From the NCBI GenBank assembly GCA_023231475.1, contig JALJEE010001998.1, positions 1 through 54,698 on the forward strand: a DNA stretch of 54,698 nucleotides. The letters are read 5' to 3'. Below are positions 35,574 through 45,367 of the stretch, piece after piece (position 1 is the first letter of the stretch; every line of letters begins with the position of its first letter). Source of the stretch: Seison nebaliae. Lineage: Eukaryota; Rotifera; Pararotatoria; Seisonacea; Seisonidae. The notes beneath the pieces were generated by a model. That model had not been told where the DNA came from, made no database searches, and saw nothing but the letters and a program-made list of their open reading frames with translations. The position numbers and the translations under genes were made by a program.

Positions 35574-37143
35574 CTACAGATCATTTTTCAAACGATCATG
35601 TATTAGATGATCACCAATTCGACTAAGACTTGGATATAGAATGTGTTTCGCTTCTAAAAATTCTTTCATCTCCAACAAATTATCTTTATTAACATCCACC
35701 CTCAGCAATTCTGCGTCTTCTCCATCCAGATTAGACGATTTGCCCGTGAAAACTAATTCCACTTCTCTCTGAATGTTCAGACTACTTAATGGGTCTGCAT
35801 ATTTCTAAATTTGGATTTAATAAACTATTAAGAAATTATTCAATTTGTAACCGTTAATTCTTCCACTGTTGCGTAACCGTCGTTATTTAAATCCATAAAC
35901 TCCTTAAATTCTTTCTTCCTCAAATTTTCATATTTTTGATGGAATTCTCTCATTTGTTCATCGTCGGAATCAAGCATTTCTGAAGGTAATATTGAAAATT
36001 CTTCTAATGATATTCGTCGATCGAGATCTCCGTCTGTGAAGATATAATTCCATAAATTCCATAATTTAACATTTTATTGTGTAAAAGAGATAAAATTATT
36101 AAAATTGGAGGAAATACTCATTAACCGAAAGTATTCAAATGATTCTGTACAAGATGTTTAATGGTTGCTGGTGATTTTTCAGGATGGCGGAACATGATGA
36201 ATTCATTCAATGACAATTCATTGTTAACCGAATCAATATCAGCCTTCGTCCAACGATCAATTAAGTTTTTCAATTCTTCGTTAATTCCTTTCGGTGAGAC
36301 GTTAGTAGGTACAAGACCAAAACTTATTTTTGAAAATGAACCGTCAGTTCCTCTTTGAGAATAAAGGAATTCATTGGACGGAACATAAGGAATATTATGA
36401 TATGCCAAAAATAGAGCATAATATTCAGTCCATTTGAGAGAACCTTTAAATTGACGTTATATTCAAACAATTAATATCATCGATAAACCATCATGATCTA
36501 AATCGAGTAATTTGAATAGTTTTTTCGATTCATTCACCGCTTGTGACATATGTTCAGTTACACGTGTTCGGAACCAGATCTATTACTTGAATTATAGTTT
36601 AGAAAATTAACATTGAAAATAAACAGCTAATTCATCTCGATCAATACGTTTATCATCATTTAAATCGATTTTTGGAAAGATCAATCTCAGAAATTTAGTG
36701 ATCACTTCATCCGAAACTTTATTATGTTCATGTTCGATATTTTCATGATCACCAAGAAATATCTTTCGAAATGTTATTCTAAATAAAATTGAGAAGATAG
36801 AAAGAAAACTTCTCGATGAACTTCATGATTGATATCTCCGTCAAGTTCTAATCTCGATCCTTCTAAGTGATCTGGAGATTTGAAGATTAACGTTTTATTG
36901 TAATTTTTAAGTACTTCTTTCGCTTTCTCCACATAATCTAAAATGAAAAAATCTTCAAAGTTTTAATGATGAAAATTTTAAAAAACCGGTCACAGTTTTC
37001 TTCTCCTTTTCTAGACGATCTTTTAATGAAATTTTCTCTTGCATCATTTCATCACGAATCTTCTTGACGAATTTTCCGATGATTTTAATTTGTAAATATA
37101 AAAAAATTAACAAAGTTTTGAGGTAAAACGTCTGGTCTGTCAT
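35574..37143 (-). CDS. SDF4: SDF4/Cab45-like EF-hand calcium-binding protein
   Basis: Seven exons (37143-36987, 36937-36810, 36762-36625, 36579-36489, 36443-36126, 36033-35852, 35804-35574) with 45-92-bp introns; phases agree and give 414 aa. A hydrophobic N-terminal segment (TFYLKTLLIFLYLQIKIIG) could be a signal peptide. EF-hand loops seen include DLNDDKRIDRDE, DLDHDGSLKWTE, DGDLDRRISLEE, DLNNDGYATVEE and DVNKDNLLEMKE; splice choices at three junctions recreate these loops exactly. The order and FMFRHPE-like and RKKEFKEFMD segments match the CREC family member SDF4/Cab45, a Golgi-lumen protein that sorts secretory cargo; vertebrate Cab45 is about 360 aa. The C-terminus is KNDL, resembling a KDEL-type retrieval signal, whereas vertebrate Cab45 ends HEEF. 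It is divergent from IST1, with 470 bp between start codons. Confidence 0.88.
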
Positions 37144-37613
37144 GTTGGGCGTTGGGAAGTACGTGAAGTTGAATGAAAGACAATTTGAGAAGGATGACGA
37201 AACAAGAATATATTTTTATTTTCATATTATACTTCAAGTCATTTGGATCGATATTTCTAGGTTGAAATTGATTGAAGCTATAGTTTCAAATGGAGAATCG
37301 TAACTTAATCTATTTTATTGAAATTATAAAAATTATTCATAATTGAAGTTAAATTGTAGGATTTAATATATAATTAATATGTGACCGATTTATTTTTATT
37401 ATATATTTTTCCTTAAAATGAAAATTTCGTCTTAATCTTTTATGAGCGAAAATTTTTGCGCAATCTTTCAAATTTAAAGCTTTATAATTTGATGATCTGA
37501 AAGGAAATTTATTAATCATAGCTAATTTTTTTGAATAATAAAAATAACAAAATAAACATTGAACATATTTTCTTCACTTTAAGTCTAATTTAATTCATAA
37601 CTCTCTTATCAAA
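37144..37613. promoter_or_regulatory. Divergent promoter region between SDF4 and IST1
   Basis: 470 bp between the two start codons. It must contain both promoters and both 5' UTRs. No clear TATA or initiator assignment can be made in such AT-rich sequence. Confidence 0.5.
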
Positions 37614-38798
37614 ATGTTCCGAAGTGGCCCAAATTATGATAAATTGAAATCGAATTTACGTTTGGCAATGAATCGATTCAAATTGATGGAGAAAAAGAAA
37701 AGTGATTTATTATAATAATTTCAAACTTAATTAAATTTTCCAATTATCTAATGAAAAAAGCTGAACAGAATTTGAAAGCGAGAAAAGAAATTTCTGAATA
37801 TTTGAAACAGAATAAAGGCGACCGAGCTCGTGTTCGTGTTGAACATATAATTCGAGAAGATTATGTAGTGGAGGCGTATGAGATCCTAGAAATGTATTGT
37901 GATTTATTGTTGGCACGATTTGGATTAATACAAAATATGAAGTTTCTATTTGTTTTTTCATTATGAAAGTTTTAATGGAAATTGTTTTTTTAAAGAGAAG
38001 TTGATCCATCAATTGAAGAGGCAATATCATCATTAATTTGGTGTGCTCCAAGAATTTTTACAGAAATTGACGAAATAAAACATGTTGAATAATTTTCTAT
38101 TTTTGTTAGACAATTATTAATTTTTCATCAGATATCCGATATATTCACAAAGAAATATGGAAAGGAATATGTGGAAGAAGCGTTAGAAAGAAAGAATGTT
38201 AACGAGAAAGTATGGCAACGTCTGAGTTTGGGACCACCAAGCAAAGTGTTAGTGGAACAATATTTAATTGAAATTGCGAAATCATATAACGTTCCATTCG
38301 AACCTGATGCAAATGTAATGATGGTTTGATGTGATGATTTAATAATATAATATCTCTCATATCATATAGGCAGCGAGAAGTAACATGTTAAGTTTCATCA
38401 ATTTCGATGCGAATGATGGAAATGAAAAGCGAATGCCAACGATTAGTAATCCAAATTCACAAAATTTAATTGATATGAATGATATGAAGAACAACACTCT
38501 TATTCCTCCAACATTTAATATAAATGCATCCGTCAATTCGAAAGAACAAGAAGCAATCAATTCAGCCAAACAACAACCAGCAAATCCGAACGAGAAAAAT
38601 GATGAAACTGAACCATCAAAGAATGATATTCCCACTTATAATGATGTCATTGCATCTGCACCAAATGATGATTTCGCTTTGCCTTCAGTTCCAACCAATG
38701 ACCATTTAAGTCATACGTCAAATTCGGATGATAAACCGGTCGATGATTTCGATGATTTGACGAAGAGATTTGAAGCGTTAAGACGAAACAATTTGTAA
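37614..38798 (+). CDS. IST1: IST1 (ESCRT-III-associated regulator)
   Basis: Five exons (37614-37701, 37761-37941, 37996-38083, 38132-38323, 38370-38798) with 46-59-bp introns; phases agree and give 325 aa. Residues 1-180 carry the IST1 fold with hallmark strings KSNLRLAMNRFKLMEKKKT, ARKEISEYL, ARVRVEHIIREDY, EILEMYCDLLLARFGLI and LVEQYLIEIAKSYNVPFEPD. After a disordered linker the protein ends with DFDDLTKRFEALRR, the MIT-interacting motif that binds VPS4 and spastin MIT domains. IST1 acts on endosomes and the midbody, in ESCRT-III disassembly and tubule scission. Human IST1 is 364 aa, so this is near full length. The junctions restore KKKT and MKEVD exactly where family members have them. 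Confidence 0.95.
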
Positions 38799-39134
38799 AA
38801 AATTAAAAAAAAAAATTTACAAATAATTTTCTAACAGTAAGTTTAAAATCTAAAGAAATGCTTTCCTTTTACAACTTCTTTTTCTTTCTATGAATAATTA
38901 AGAATAAAAAATTTTTAAATGGAAAAATAACAAGTGTGAAATTTTGAAGAATTTGAATAGAAAATTTGAAAAATTTTTCACCAATAAAACAAACAAAGTA
39001 ATTGAACTTAGAATTTGAAAATGAAGAAATTTGTAAAATTGAAAAAAAGAAAAATTGAATAAAGAAATTTATTTGAATTTTCCCATTTTATTTCGTTCAC
39101 GTTGACTGCATATCAATCTGAATCGATTTAAAAT
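38799..39134. other. Short intergenic region between IST1 and TrpRS
   Basis: About 340 bp, same-strand genes. AATAAA at 38983-38988 is a candidate IST1 poly(A) signal. The remainder must include the promoter of the TrpRS gene. Confidence 0.55.
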
Positions 39135-40939
39135 ATGAATAATGAAGAAGATGAAACGACGATTAGTTCGAAAGTACTCGACAAATTCCCTTCTCTCACC
39201 ATGACCACGACGACAACTACGGAAATGATTGGTGAGCAGGATGGAGAGAATGTAAATGAAGATCAAATGGAAATTGATCGAAGAAATGAAGAAGAAGGAA
39301 AAGGTGAAGATATTGTTACTCCATGGACTGTGGAAAGTATGAATGATAAAGGAATCGATTATGATAAATTAATAAGTTATCTCTTTTTCGAATTATGTCA
39401 TAAATTCTTCATTTGTCATAAGGTCGATTTGGAAGTCAAAGAATTGATGAAAATCTCATTAATCGATTAGAGAAATTAACTAATCGACCTGCTCATCATT
39501 TAATTCGTCGTGGAATTGTTTTTTCTCATCGGTTTTCAATTTTAATCTTTTTTTTTTTTAATTCAAATTTCTATTAACCACATTTAGAGATCTGAACTAC
39601 ATTCTCGACTTATATGAACAAAAGAAACCATTCTATCTTTATACAGGTCGAGGACCATCAAGTTCCTCGATGCATCTTGGTCATTTAATTCCATTTCTTT
39701 TTACAAAGTTTCTTTACATTAAATTTCTCTTTTCTTATAAATCTCCTCTCAAAGATATTTACAAGATGTTTTTGATGTACCGCTAATTGTTCAGATGACA
39801 GATGATGAAAAGTATTTATGGAAAGATTTGACAATGGATGAATTAACTGAAATGACGAAAGAAAATGTTCGTGACATAATCGCATGTGGATTCGATGTTG
39901 AGAAAACATTCATATTCTCAAATTTCGAATATATGAGGTGAATTTCATTAATTTTTTGAATTTCTTAAAAATTATTTTTCTTTCTCAATCGAAGTAATTC
40001 GAAATCATTCTATCAAACCATTTGCCGTATTTCTCGATGTATCAACATTAATCAAGTGAAAAATATTTTTGGATTTGATGATTCTTACTCGATTGGGAAA
40101 GTGGCATTTCCAGCCGTTCAAGCAGCACCAGCTTTCTCAAACTCATTTCCTCAAATATTTGGAGATAATAATAATTCAGTTCCATGTCTCATTCCATGTG
40201 CCATCGATCAAGTTTTAATATTTTCATAATCATTCTCTTTCTTTTAATGATGATATTTTATCATTTTAGGATCCATATTTTTTGTTAACTAGGAATATTG
40301 CACCCAGACTAAATTTTCATAAACCAGCATTAATTCATTCAACATTTATTCCTGCACTCCAAGGCGCTAAATCCAAGATGAGTGCCAGCGATAGTACGAC
40401 AAGTATCTATTTGTCTGATACTCAAAATCAGATAAAGAAGAAAGTTCTTCTTTCTTCAAATAAATTCACATATTTGTAATTATTTTATAGATAAATAAAT
40501 ATGCATTCAGTGGTGGAAGAAGTACGATAGAAGATCATCGAAAATATGGAGGAGACACATCAATCGATGTCAGTTTTCAATATCTCAAATATTTTATACA
40601 GAATGATAATGAATTAAATGAAATAAAGAAAGTTTCTTTCTTTTTTTTATGAGCTATTTTAAATTTCATTGTTTGGCATGATAGAATTATGAAAAAGGTG
40701 ATTTGTTATCTGGTGAATTGAAAGCGATTATAATTAAGAAAATACAAGAAGAGATCTCCAATTTCCAAGAACGAAGGATAAAAGTTATTGTTTTAAGTTT
40801 AAAAAAATTTTGAAATATTTTTCTTAAGATAACCGATGAACAAGTTCGACAATATATGACGATACGGAAATTGAAATATGATTTCCCGATTGTACAAACG
40901 AACTCTAATAAGAAATCGAAGAAAAGTAAAAAGAAGTAA
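39135..40939 (+). CDS. WARS1: Cytosolic tryptophanyl-tRNA synthetase
   Basis: Nine exons (39135-39375, 39423-39531, 39588-39707, 39755-39937, 39995-40211, 40270-40443, 40491-40631, 40685-40783, 40829-40939) with 45-58-bp introns; phases are continuous and give 464 aa. After a disordered acidic N-terminus, [10 protein letters not shown] and GIDYDKLI begin the eukaryotic TrpRS core. The class I HIGH-type motif is SSMHLGHL (about residues 140-148), preceded by [11 protein letters not shown]; the KMSKS-type loop is KMSAS (about 328-332). [32 protein letters not shown] and [10 protein letters not shown] are also diagnostic. The enzyme charges tRNA-Trp in the cytosol. There is no N-terminal WHEP domain. 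The C-terminus ends in a lysine-rich KKSKKSKKK tail that vertebrate forms lack. AATAAA occurs at 41065-41070. Confidence 0.96.
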
Positions 40940-41126
40940 TTTGATGGAATGTTTATTGTTCTTTAACTTATTTTAAATTATTATATAAATATGTATTGGT
41001 GATGGAAATTAAAACGATATGTTTTATTATAATTTATTAAATTAATTATCATTTAAGAAGATAAAATAAAAGAGAACGAATAAAAAATTTAGTTATATTA
41101 TTCAACACTTTTACATCAGTTTTCTC

Positions 41127-41140
41127 ATCGTCATAGCAAC
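41127..41140 (+). promoter_or_regulatory. X-box (RFX-type) site upstream of the 265-aa gene
   Basis: ATCGTCATAGCAAC matches the nematode X-box consensus RYYNYYATRRNRAC at every position. It lies 79 bp upstream of the next start codon, within the distance range typical for RFX-controlled ciliary genes. A chance match in 54 kb of AT-rich DNA is possible, but the position is suggestive. Confidence 0.45.
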
Positions 41141-41218
41141 GTAGTGACGAAAGAAAAACAAAACATTCATTTTAATATATTTGAATGTTATTCGAATAAA
41201 TTAGGATAAGACGCAGAA

Positions 41219-42204
41219 ATGGAAGAATTAGCTATTCGTTTCAACTCTTTAATAACTGATCATAATTATCTTGTTACCAATACAATAATATCGTTGATTA
41301 ATCAGATATGTAACATTCTTAAAACAAAATTTAATAGTTTAATTCATTCATTTGCTAAAATGATTTACTTAAAATGATTTGTAGACACAATAAACTCTTC
41401 TCACCAAATTTCGACATTAAAGAGAGGTCATTCAATTTTGAATTTTATCGAAAGTAAAATTAAGAGATCGAATGTGGAAATAATCGATGAAGAATCATTA
41501 GAAATTATTCGATTAAATGTCACAGAGTATTTCCTTCACTTCCTGAAGGAGATTGGAGAAATTTCAAATAATTCAATTCCTCCTCAACAATATAATTCAT
41601 TCTTGGAGACGATTCGACAGAATTGTAAATATCGGAATATCGACAAAATTGACAATCGATGGAATCGTATTCCATATACAGAATGGCAATCATATAAACA
41701 TGAAAGTTTAGATGGGGGACAACATGATTGGAGATACTTCACATACCAATCTGATGGTTTCAATTTGTCTTTTTATGTTTTCATTCATTCTAAAATTTGT
41801 AACTTACAAATTGTAAGGAAATGTACAGAATTATGGAGCGAATGAAAGTGATAAAATAATTGCACCGAATATTAGTTATGCATGTAAGTCGCAATTAACA
41901 AGTGATGGTCGAACTCCACAAGAACGTGCAGGAATCGTAGTCGATCTAGATTGTTCTATTTATATTTATTTTTCTATATTTTTTAAATATACATTTAATT
42001 TCAGATTCAACGGAATATAAAGATAATTATCAAAAAAATAATAAACGAAGTAAATTAGATTTTGTTATTAATCCACCAAGAGATCTCCGCGTCTTTAACA
42101 GACCGTTAACAGACCAAGTACAAACCAATTACGATACGGAATATAAAGATCGATATATATTTCCTGATGAGAAAATGGTGGATCGATTACAATGGTTAAA
42201 ATAA
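41219..42204 (+). CDS. Uncharacterised 265-aa protein, possibly cilium/microtubule-associated
   Basis: Four exons (41219-41309, 41385-41756, 41818-41952, 42005-42204), introns 52-75 bp; all junctions are GT-AG with consistent phases. The third intron has two phase-compatible donors; I chose the one giving a 52-bp intron (GIVVDLDY then STEYKD). The N-terminal half looks helical (EELAIRFNSL, HSILNFIESKI, ESLEIIRLNVTEYFLHFLKEI). The C-terminal half is polar and extended: WRYFTYQSDG, YGANESDKIIAPNISY, SDGRTPQERAG. A short unit occurs twice, YSTEYKDNY (about 200-208) and YDTEYKDRY (about 242-250), reminiscent of the short aromatic repeats of SAXO or MDM1 microtubule proteins. No signal peptide or membrane segment. 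I do not recognise the family. The upstream X-box suggests a ciliary role, which is inference. Confidence 0.7.
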
Positions 42205-42346
42205 GAAGAAATGAAATTGAATATATTTTTATTTTAAAATAAAATTAAGAGATATTATGCGATTTAATGGAGATTCACAATTAAATTGAGAGAAGTTTAA
42301 AAGCAAAAAATGTTCATTTGAAAAATTAAAAAATTGATATATTCGT

Positions 42347-43123
42347 TCAAGACGATAACGAAGTGAAATATTTCTCCAATTGAGAATTGGTTTCCTCTTC
42401 CGAACTATTTGGTTTTGTAACACGATTAATTATTGATGCCATTTCATGTACTAATTGTAGTTCCGTTTCGAGAATGTTGTTATTAAGAAAATGTGCCAAC
42501 TATAAAACGAAGATAGCTGATAGTTTAAAAAAAAATTTATAAGAACGAACTGAAGGATCATTTGTTCCACAATTTCTTATCAGATTCGTCGCCATTTTAG
42601 AGAGTCCGATATGAATATTCAATTTAGTTGTCAAAGACGATTTAACAGAGGAACCCCAACGATTATCTAAATGTGGAGGCTAAATTAACTTACAAAACAG
42701 AAGAAAAATGAAGAAATTAGGAAACGTATATATTTTTCAAGAGAACGGTAGATCCTCGATTAAAAATTTCCATGTGAAGTTTCCGATTATTTAAAAATTC
42801 TATACTGGTGGCATTGTTGAAAAGTTCAGAAATTGCCGATAGCGATTGTGTTTCACTTGCATAATAATTCGACTAAAAAAATGTATCAGAGAAAAGGATT
42901 TAATAAAAATTAATTAAACTAGAGAAGTAAAAGTGTAAATGGCATTGAATTGTTCATTGATGAAAGTGTGAAGAAGTTGAAGACATTGCTGATCAATTTT
43001 TATTTCATTTCTTGACGGTAAATGTCCAAATTGTCTTTCAGTGTTTCCTTCCGAACCGATCCACTGACATAACATTTGATGTTGAAGTGAAAACGTGACA
43101 AATATAATTAAATTGAAAATCAT
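42347..43123 (-). CDS. Divergent secreted ferritin-like protein, 210 aa (copy 1)
   Basis: Four exons (43123-42920, 42872-42726, 42679-42551, 42499-42347), introns 46-51 bp. An N-terminal signal-like stretch (MIFNLIIFVTFSLQHQMLC) is followed by a ferritin-type helix A, QQCLQLLHTFINEQFNAIYTFTSLSNYYA, then a B helix ending NRGS (RGG in ferritins), the RWGSS turn equivalent to ferritin WGS/WES, and LSKMATNLIRNCGTNDPSLAHFL matching LLDLHKLAxxxxDPHLxDFL. Ferroxidase ligands appear degraded: aligned to heavy-chain ferritin, Glu27 becomes Gln, the EExxH of helix B keeps at most one Glu, and Glu107 is lost. It may be a light-chain-like or iron-independent secreted ferritin. The first three exons (204, 147, 129 nt) are the same lengths as in the neighbouring copy, so the two arose by tandem duplication. 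Convergent with the 265-aa gene, 142 bp away. Confidence 0.7.
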
Positions 43124-43285
43124 AATCGTTTGATATATTTACGTATTCTATAAAGGATGTTTAAATAGAATTCTAAGAAAAAAATAAGCAAATTAATTAA
43201 ATAAATGGAAAGATCGATGGATATTCTTTAAGAAATATTCGATGAATGAAATAAAAATTAAATTAGTTCTTAAAATTTTTCTTTT

Positions 43286-44347
43286 TTACAATTTCTTCTT
43301 GTTTTTCAGATCGTTAATTCGTTCTCGATTTTTGGCAGCTATTCGCATTTGGTATGAATCCCAACTGTTTTTCTGAGGCGATAAACTTGTGAAATTCTGT
43401 GGAAGATATAAAGTTCCTGATTTTTTAACAGTCATCGGATAAATTAATGAAGAGGCAGATGAATCCAATAGTTTTTTGAAGATGGCTTGTTTCGATGTAA
43501 GATCATTATTCTTCGGTTCTTTCACTAAATCTTTACCTAGAGAATAAAGTGAATATCGTTGTTCATTTGATGATGCTTTTGATGAGATAAATGTATCAAG
43601 TTCTTCAGCTATCTGACTTTCCAAATCATTGTTCGTTGTAGCACGATTGATGAGTGATGACAATTGATGAACTTTCAATTGTTGTGAAGTAATTAAATTT
43701 TCCACTAAAAATTCTTTCAACTTCATTAAGAGTTTTTGTGTTAATAATATACTTATTATAAATATTCAACTAACATCCGGATCATTCATTCCACAATTTC
43801 TCGAAATATCTCTCAACACTTTTGTGAATGAAACTTCCAAATTTAATGCCGTTACTAATGATGAACGAACAGAGGAACCCCACCGTCCATCTAATTTTGG
43901 TGCCTAAAAACCATTAGAATTTTCAAAAGTTAATTTAAAACTAAAAAAAATTAAACGAATATCGGTTGAAGTTGAACAGTTGATCCGCGTTTAATAAGTT
44001 TATTTGTGACTAAATCACCGGTTCGGATATATCTTGCAACTGAATCGTCAAAAAATGCGGCTATTCCCGGCAGAGATTGTTCTTCACTTGTATAATAATT
44101 AGTCTGAAAAGATTGGAATAAGGAGAAGGAAGAAATGCGAAACCATTGAAACATAAGTATAAAGAATTCGATAATTTTCCGCAATCAAATTATTCAGCAT
44201 GGTGACACATTGGGGGGAAATTTTGAGGTCACCTCGGGAGAATGTGCGCACTTGCCATCGAGGTAAACTGTTCTCGGACCATTGTCCACCAAACATGCCA
44301 CAAATATTAATTGAGAGCAATACGAAAAGATATTGAACAATTGCCAT
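43286..44347 (-). CDS. Divergent secreted ferritin-like protein with C-terminal extension, 304 aa (copy 2)
   Basis: Four exons (44347-44144, 44103-43957, 43903-43775, 43720-43286), introns 40-54 bp. Signal peptide MAIVQYLFVLLSINICG. Helix A reads SPQCVTMLNNLIAENYRILYTYVSM, then NYYTSEEQSLPGIAAFF, KRGSTVQLQPIFAPKLDGRWGSS and NCGMNDPDLKEFL, paralleling copy 1 position by position. Helix B has none of the EExxH ligands, so ferroxidase activity is unlikely. The terminal exon is 435 nt against 153 in copy 1: after the helix D/E region the protein carries about 95 extra residues (KASSNEQRYSLYSLGK to the basic KNRERINDLKNKKKL). The extension resembles nothing I know. The two genes sit head-to-tail with 162 bp between the stop of this one and the start of copy 1. 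Confidence 0.68.
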
Positions 44348-45367
44348 GTCGTTTCTCCAAGTAGTTGTTAGAGAATTATTAAGAAAAGTGTCTGAGAATA
44401 ATTTTGTATGAAATTCTCCTTCATATTTATATTCAATTGGAAAGCGATTAATTCGGTGATAGAGATTAGTTAACGATCTTGTTAATCGGTAAGTGAATTC
44501 AATGGATTGTAGAATTGATTGTTATAGATAATCCATATCGGGGTCGTTACTTCGGATGACTCTACGAATAGATTCCTTTACAAAGAACAATTGTCTCAGT
44601 GAGACATCGACAATTCGATGGATTAAGTAATCTGTTACTCGTTAACAAAATCTTCACTGATGAACGTAACAACACTCAATCAATTGGAAACGATTCCATT
44701 GTTTACATCGAGAACATGAATGAACAAAACACAATAAATTGTGTGGATGATGAAACTTTTTGTTATATCGACTTTCAAAGAATATTCACGAAATAATTTC
44801 TTGTCAATATTTTCTTTTCAATGAAATTTTAAAGGAATTTTTCTGTTGAACAATTTTGGAAGTTTCTCTAAAAAAGTTATTTTAATTTTAAGATGAGAGA
44901 TCATAGAAGAATTTTAAAACAATAAATTTGTTTGGTTTATTTTGTGTAAGAATGTGCTGCATGTCTACAAACGACTGTGTTGGAAATAAAAATGAAAGAT
45001 AAAATATGTTCTAAAATTATTTTTACGATGAACTAAAATAAAACAAAATTAGATTCATAATCGGAAGCGTATTCCAGTAGGAAAGAGTGTTTCTTTAACA
45101 AAGATACGATAGAATGAAATAAGAAAAATAAGTTCCTTCAAATCGAATTTAAAGGATCGAAATTTGAACGGTTAAAAATTAACTCTTTCTTTCTCGTGGA
45201 AAATTAGAAGAGAATATGCAAAGTTTTAATAAATTCTTATCAAACAAAGGAAATCTAATATAATATTATGAGGAAGACGAAAAGAATAAAAGAATTAGCA
45301 CAAAAAATAAAATTGTAAATTATCAATATTTCAATGATTAATAAAATAAAATGTTTGTTTAAGAATG
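44348..45367. other. Intergenic region with paired palindromes
   Basis: About 1 kb between copy 2 of the ferritin-like pair and the 1,082-aa gene. It contains two adjacent inverted repeats (see the separate entry) and an open frame on the plus strand at 44572-44796 that looks weakly coding (INCVDDETFCYIDFQ) but has no upstream partner I could identify. Multiple TTTATT motifs near 45340 may be poly(A) signals of the minus-strand gene. Confidence 0.4.
44593..44620. repeat. Two adjacent perfect inverted repeats
   Basis: GTCTCAGTGAGAC (44593-44605) is a perfect 13-bp palindrome around a central G. It is followed at once by CATCGACAATTCGATG (44605-44620), a perfect 6-bp inverted repeat with a 4-base spacer. 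About 245-275 bp upstream of the ferritin-like gene start. The CAGTGA inside the first could suggest an iron-responsive element, but it is on the wrong strand and lacks the required stem. Confidence 0.6.

Noticed and set aside
36763-36778. Earlier acceptor giving a 31-bp intron in SDF4
   Set aside because: It puts a stop in frame; the acceptor 16 bp downstream gives a 47-bp intron and keeps the frame.
44593-44605. Iron-responsive element upstream of ferritin-like genes (CAGTGA)
   Set aside because: CAGTGA is on the opposite strand from the genes and the flanks do not form the IRE upper stem or the bulged C.
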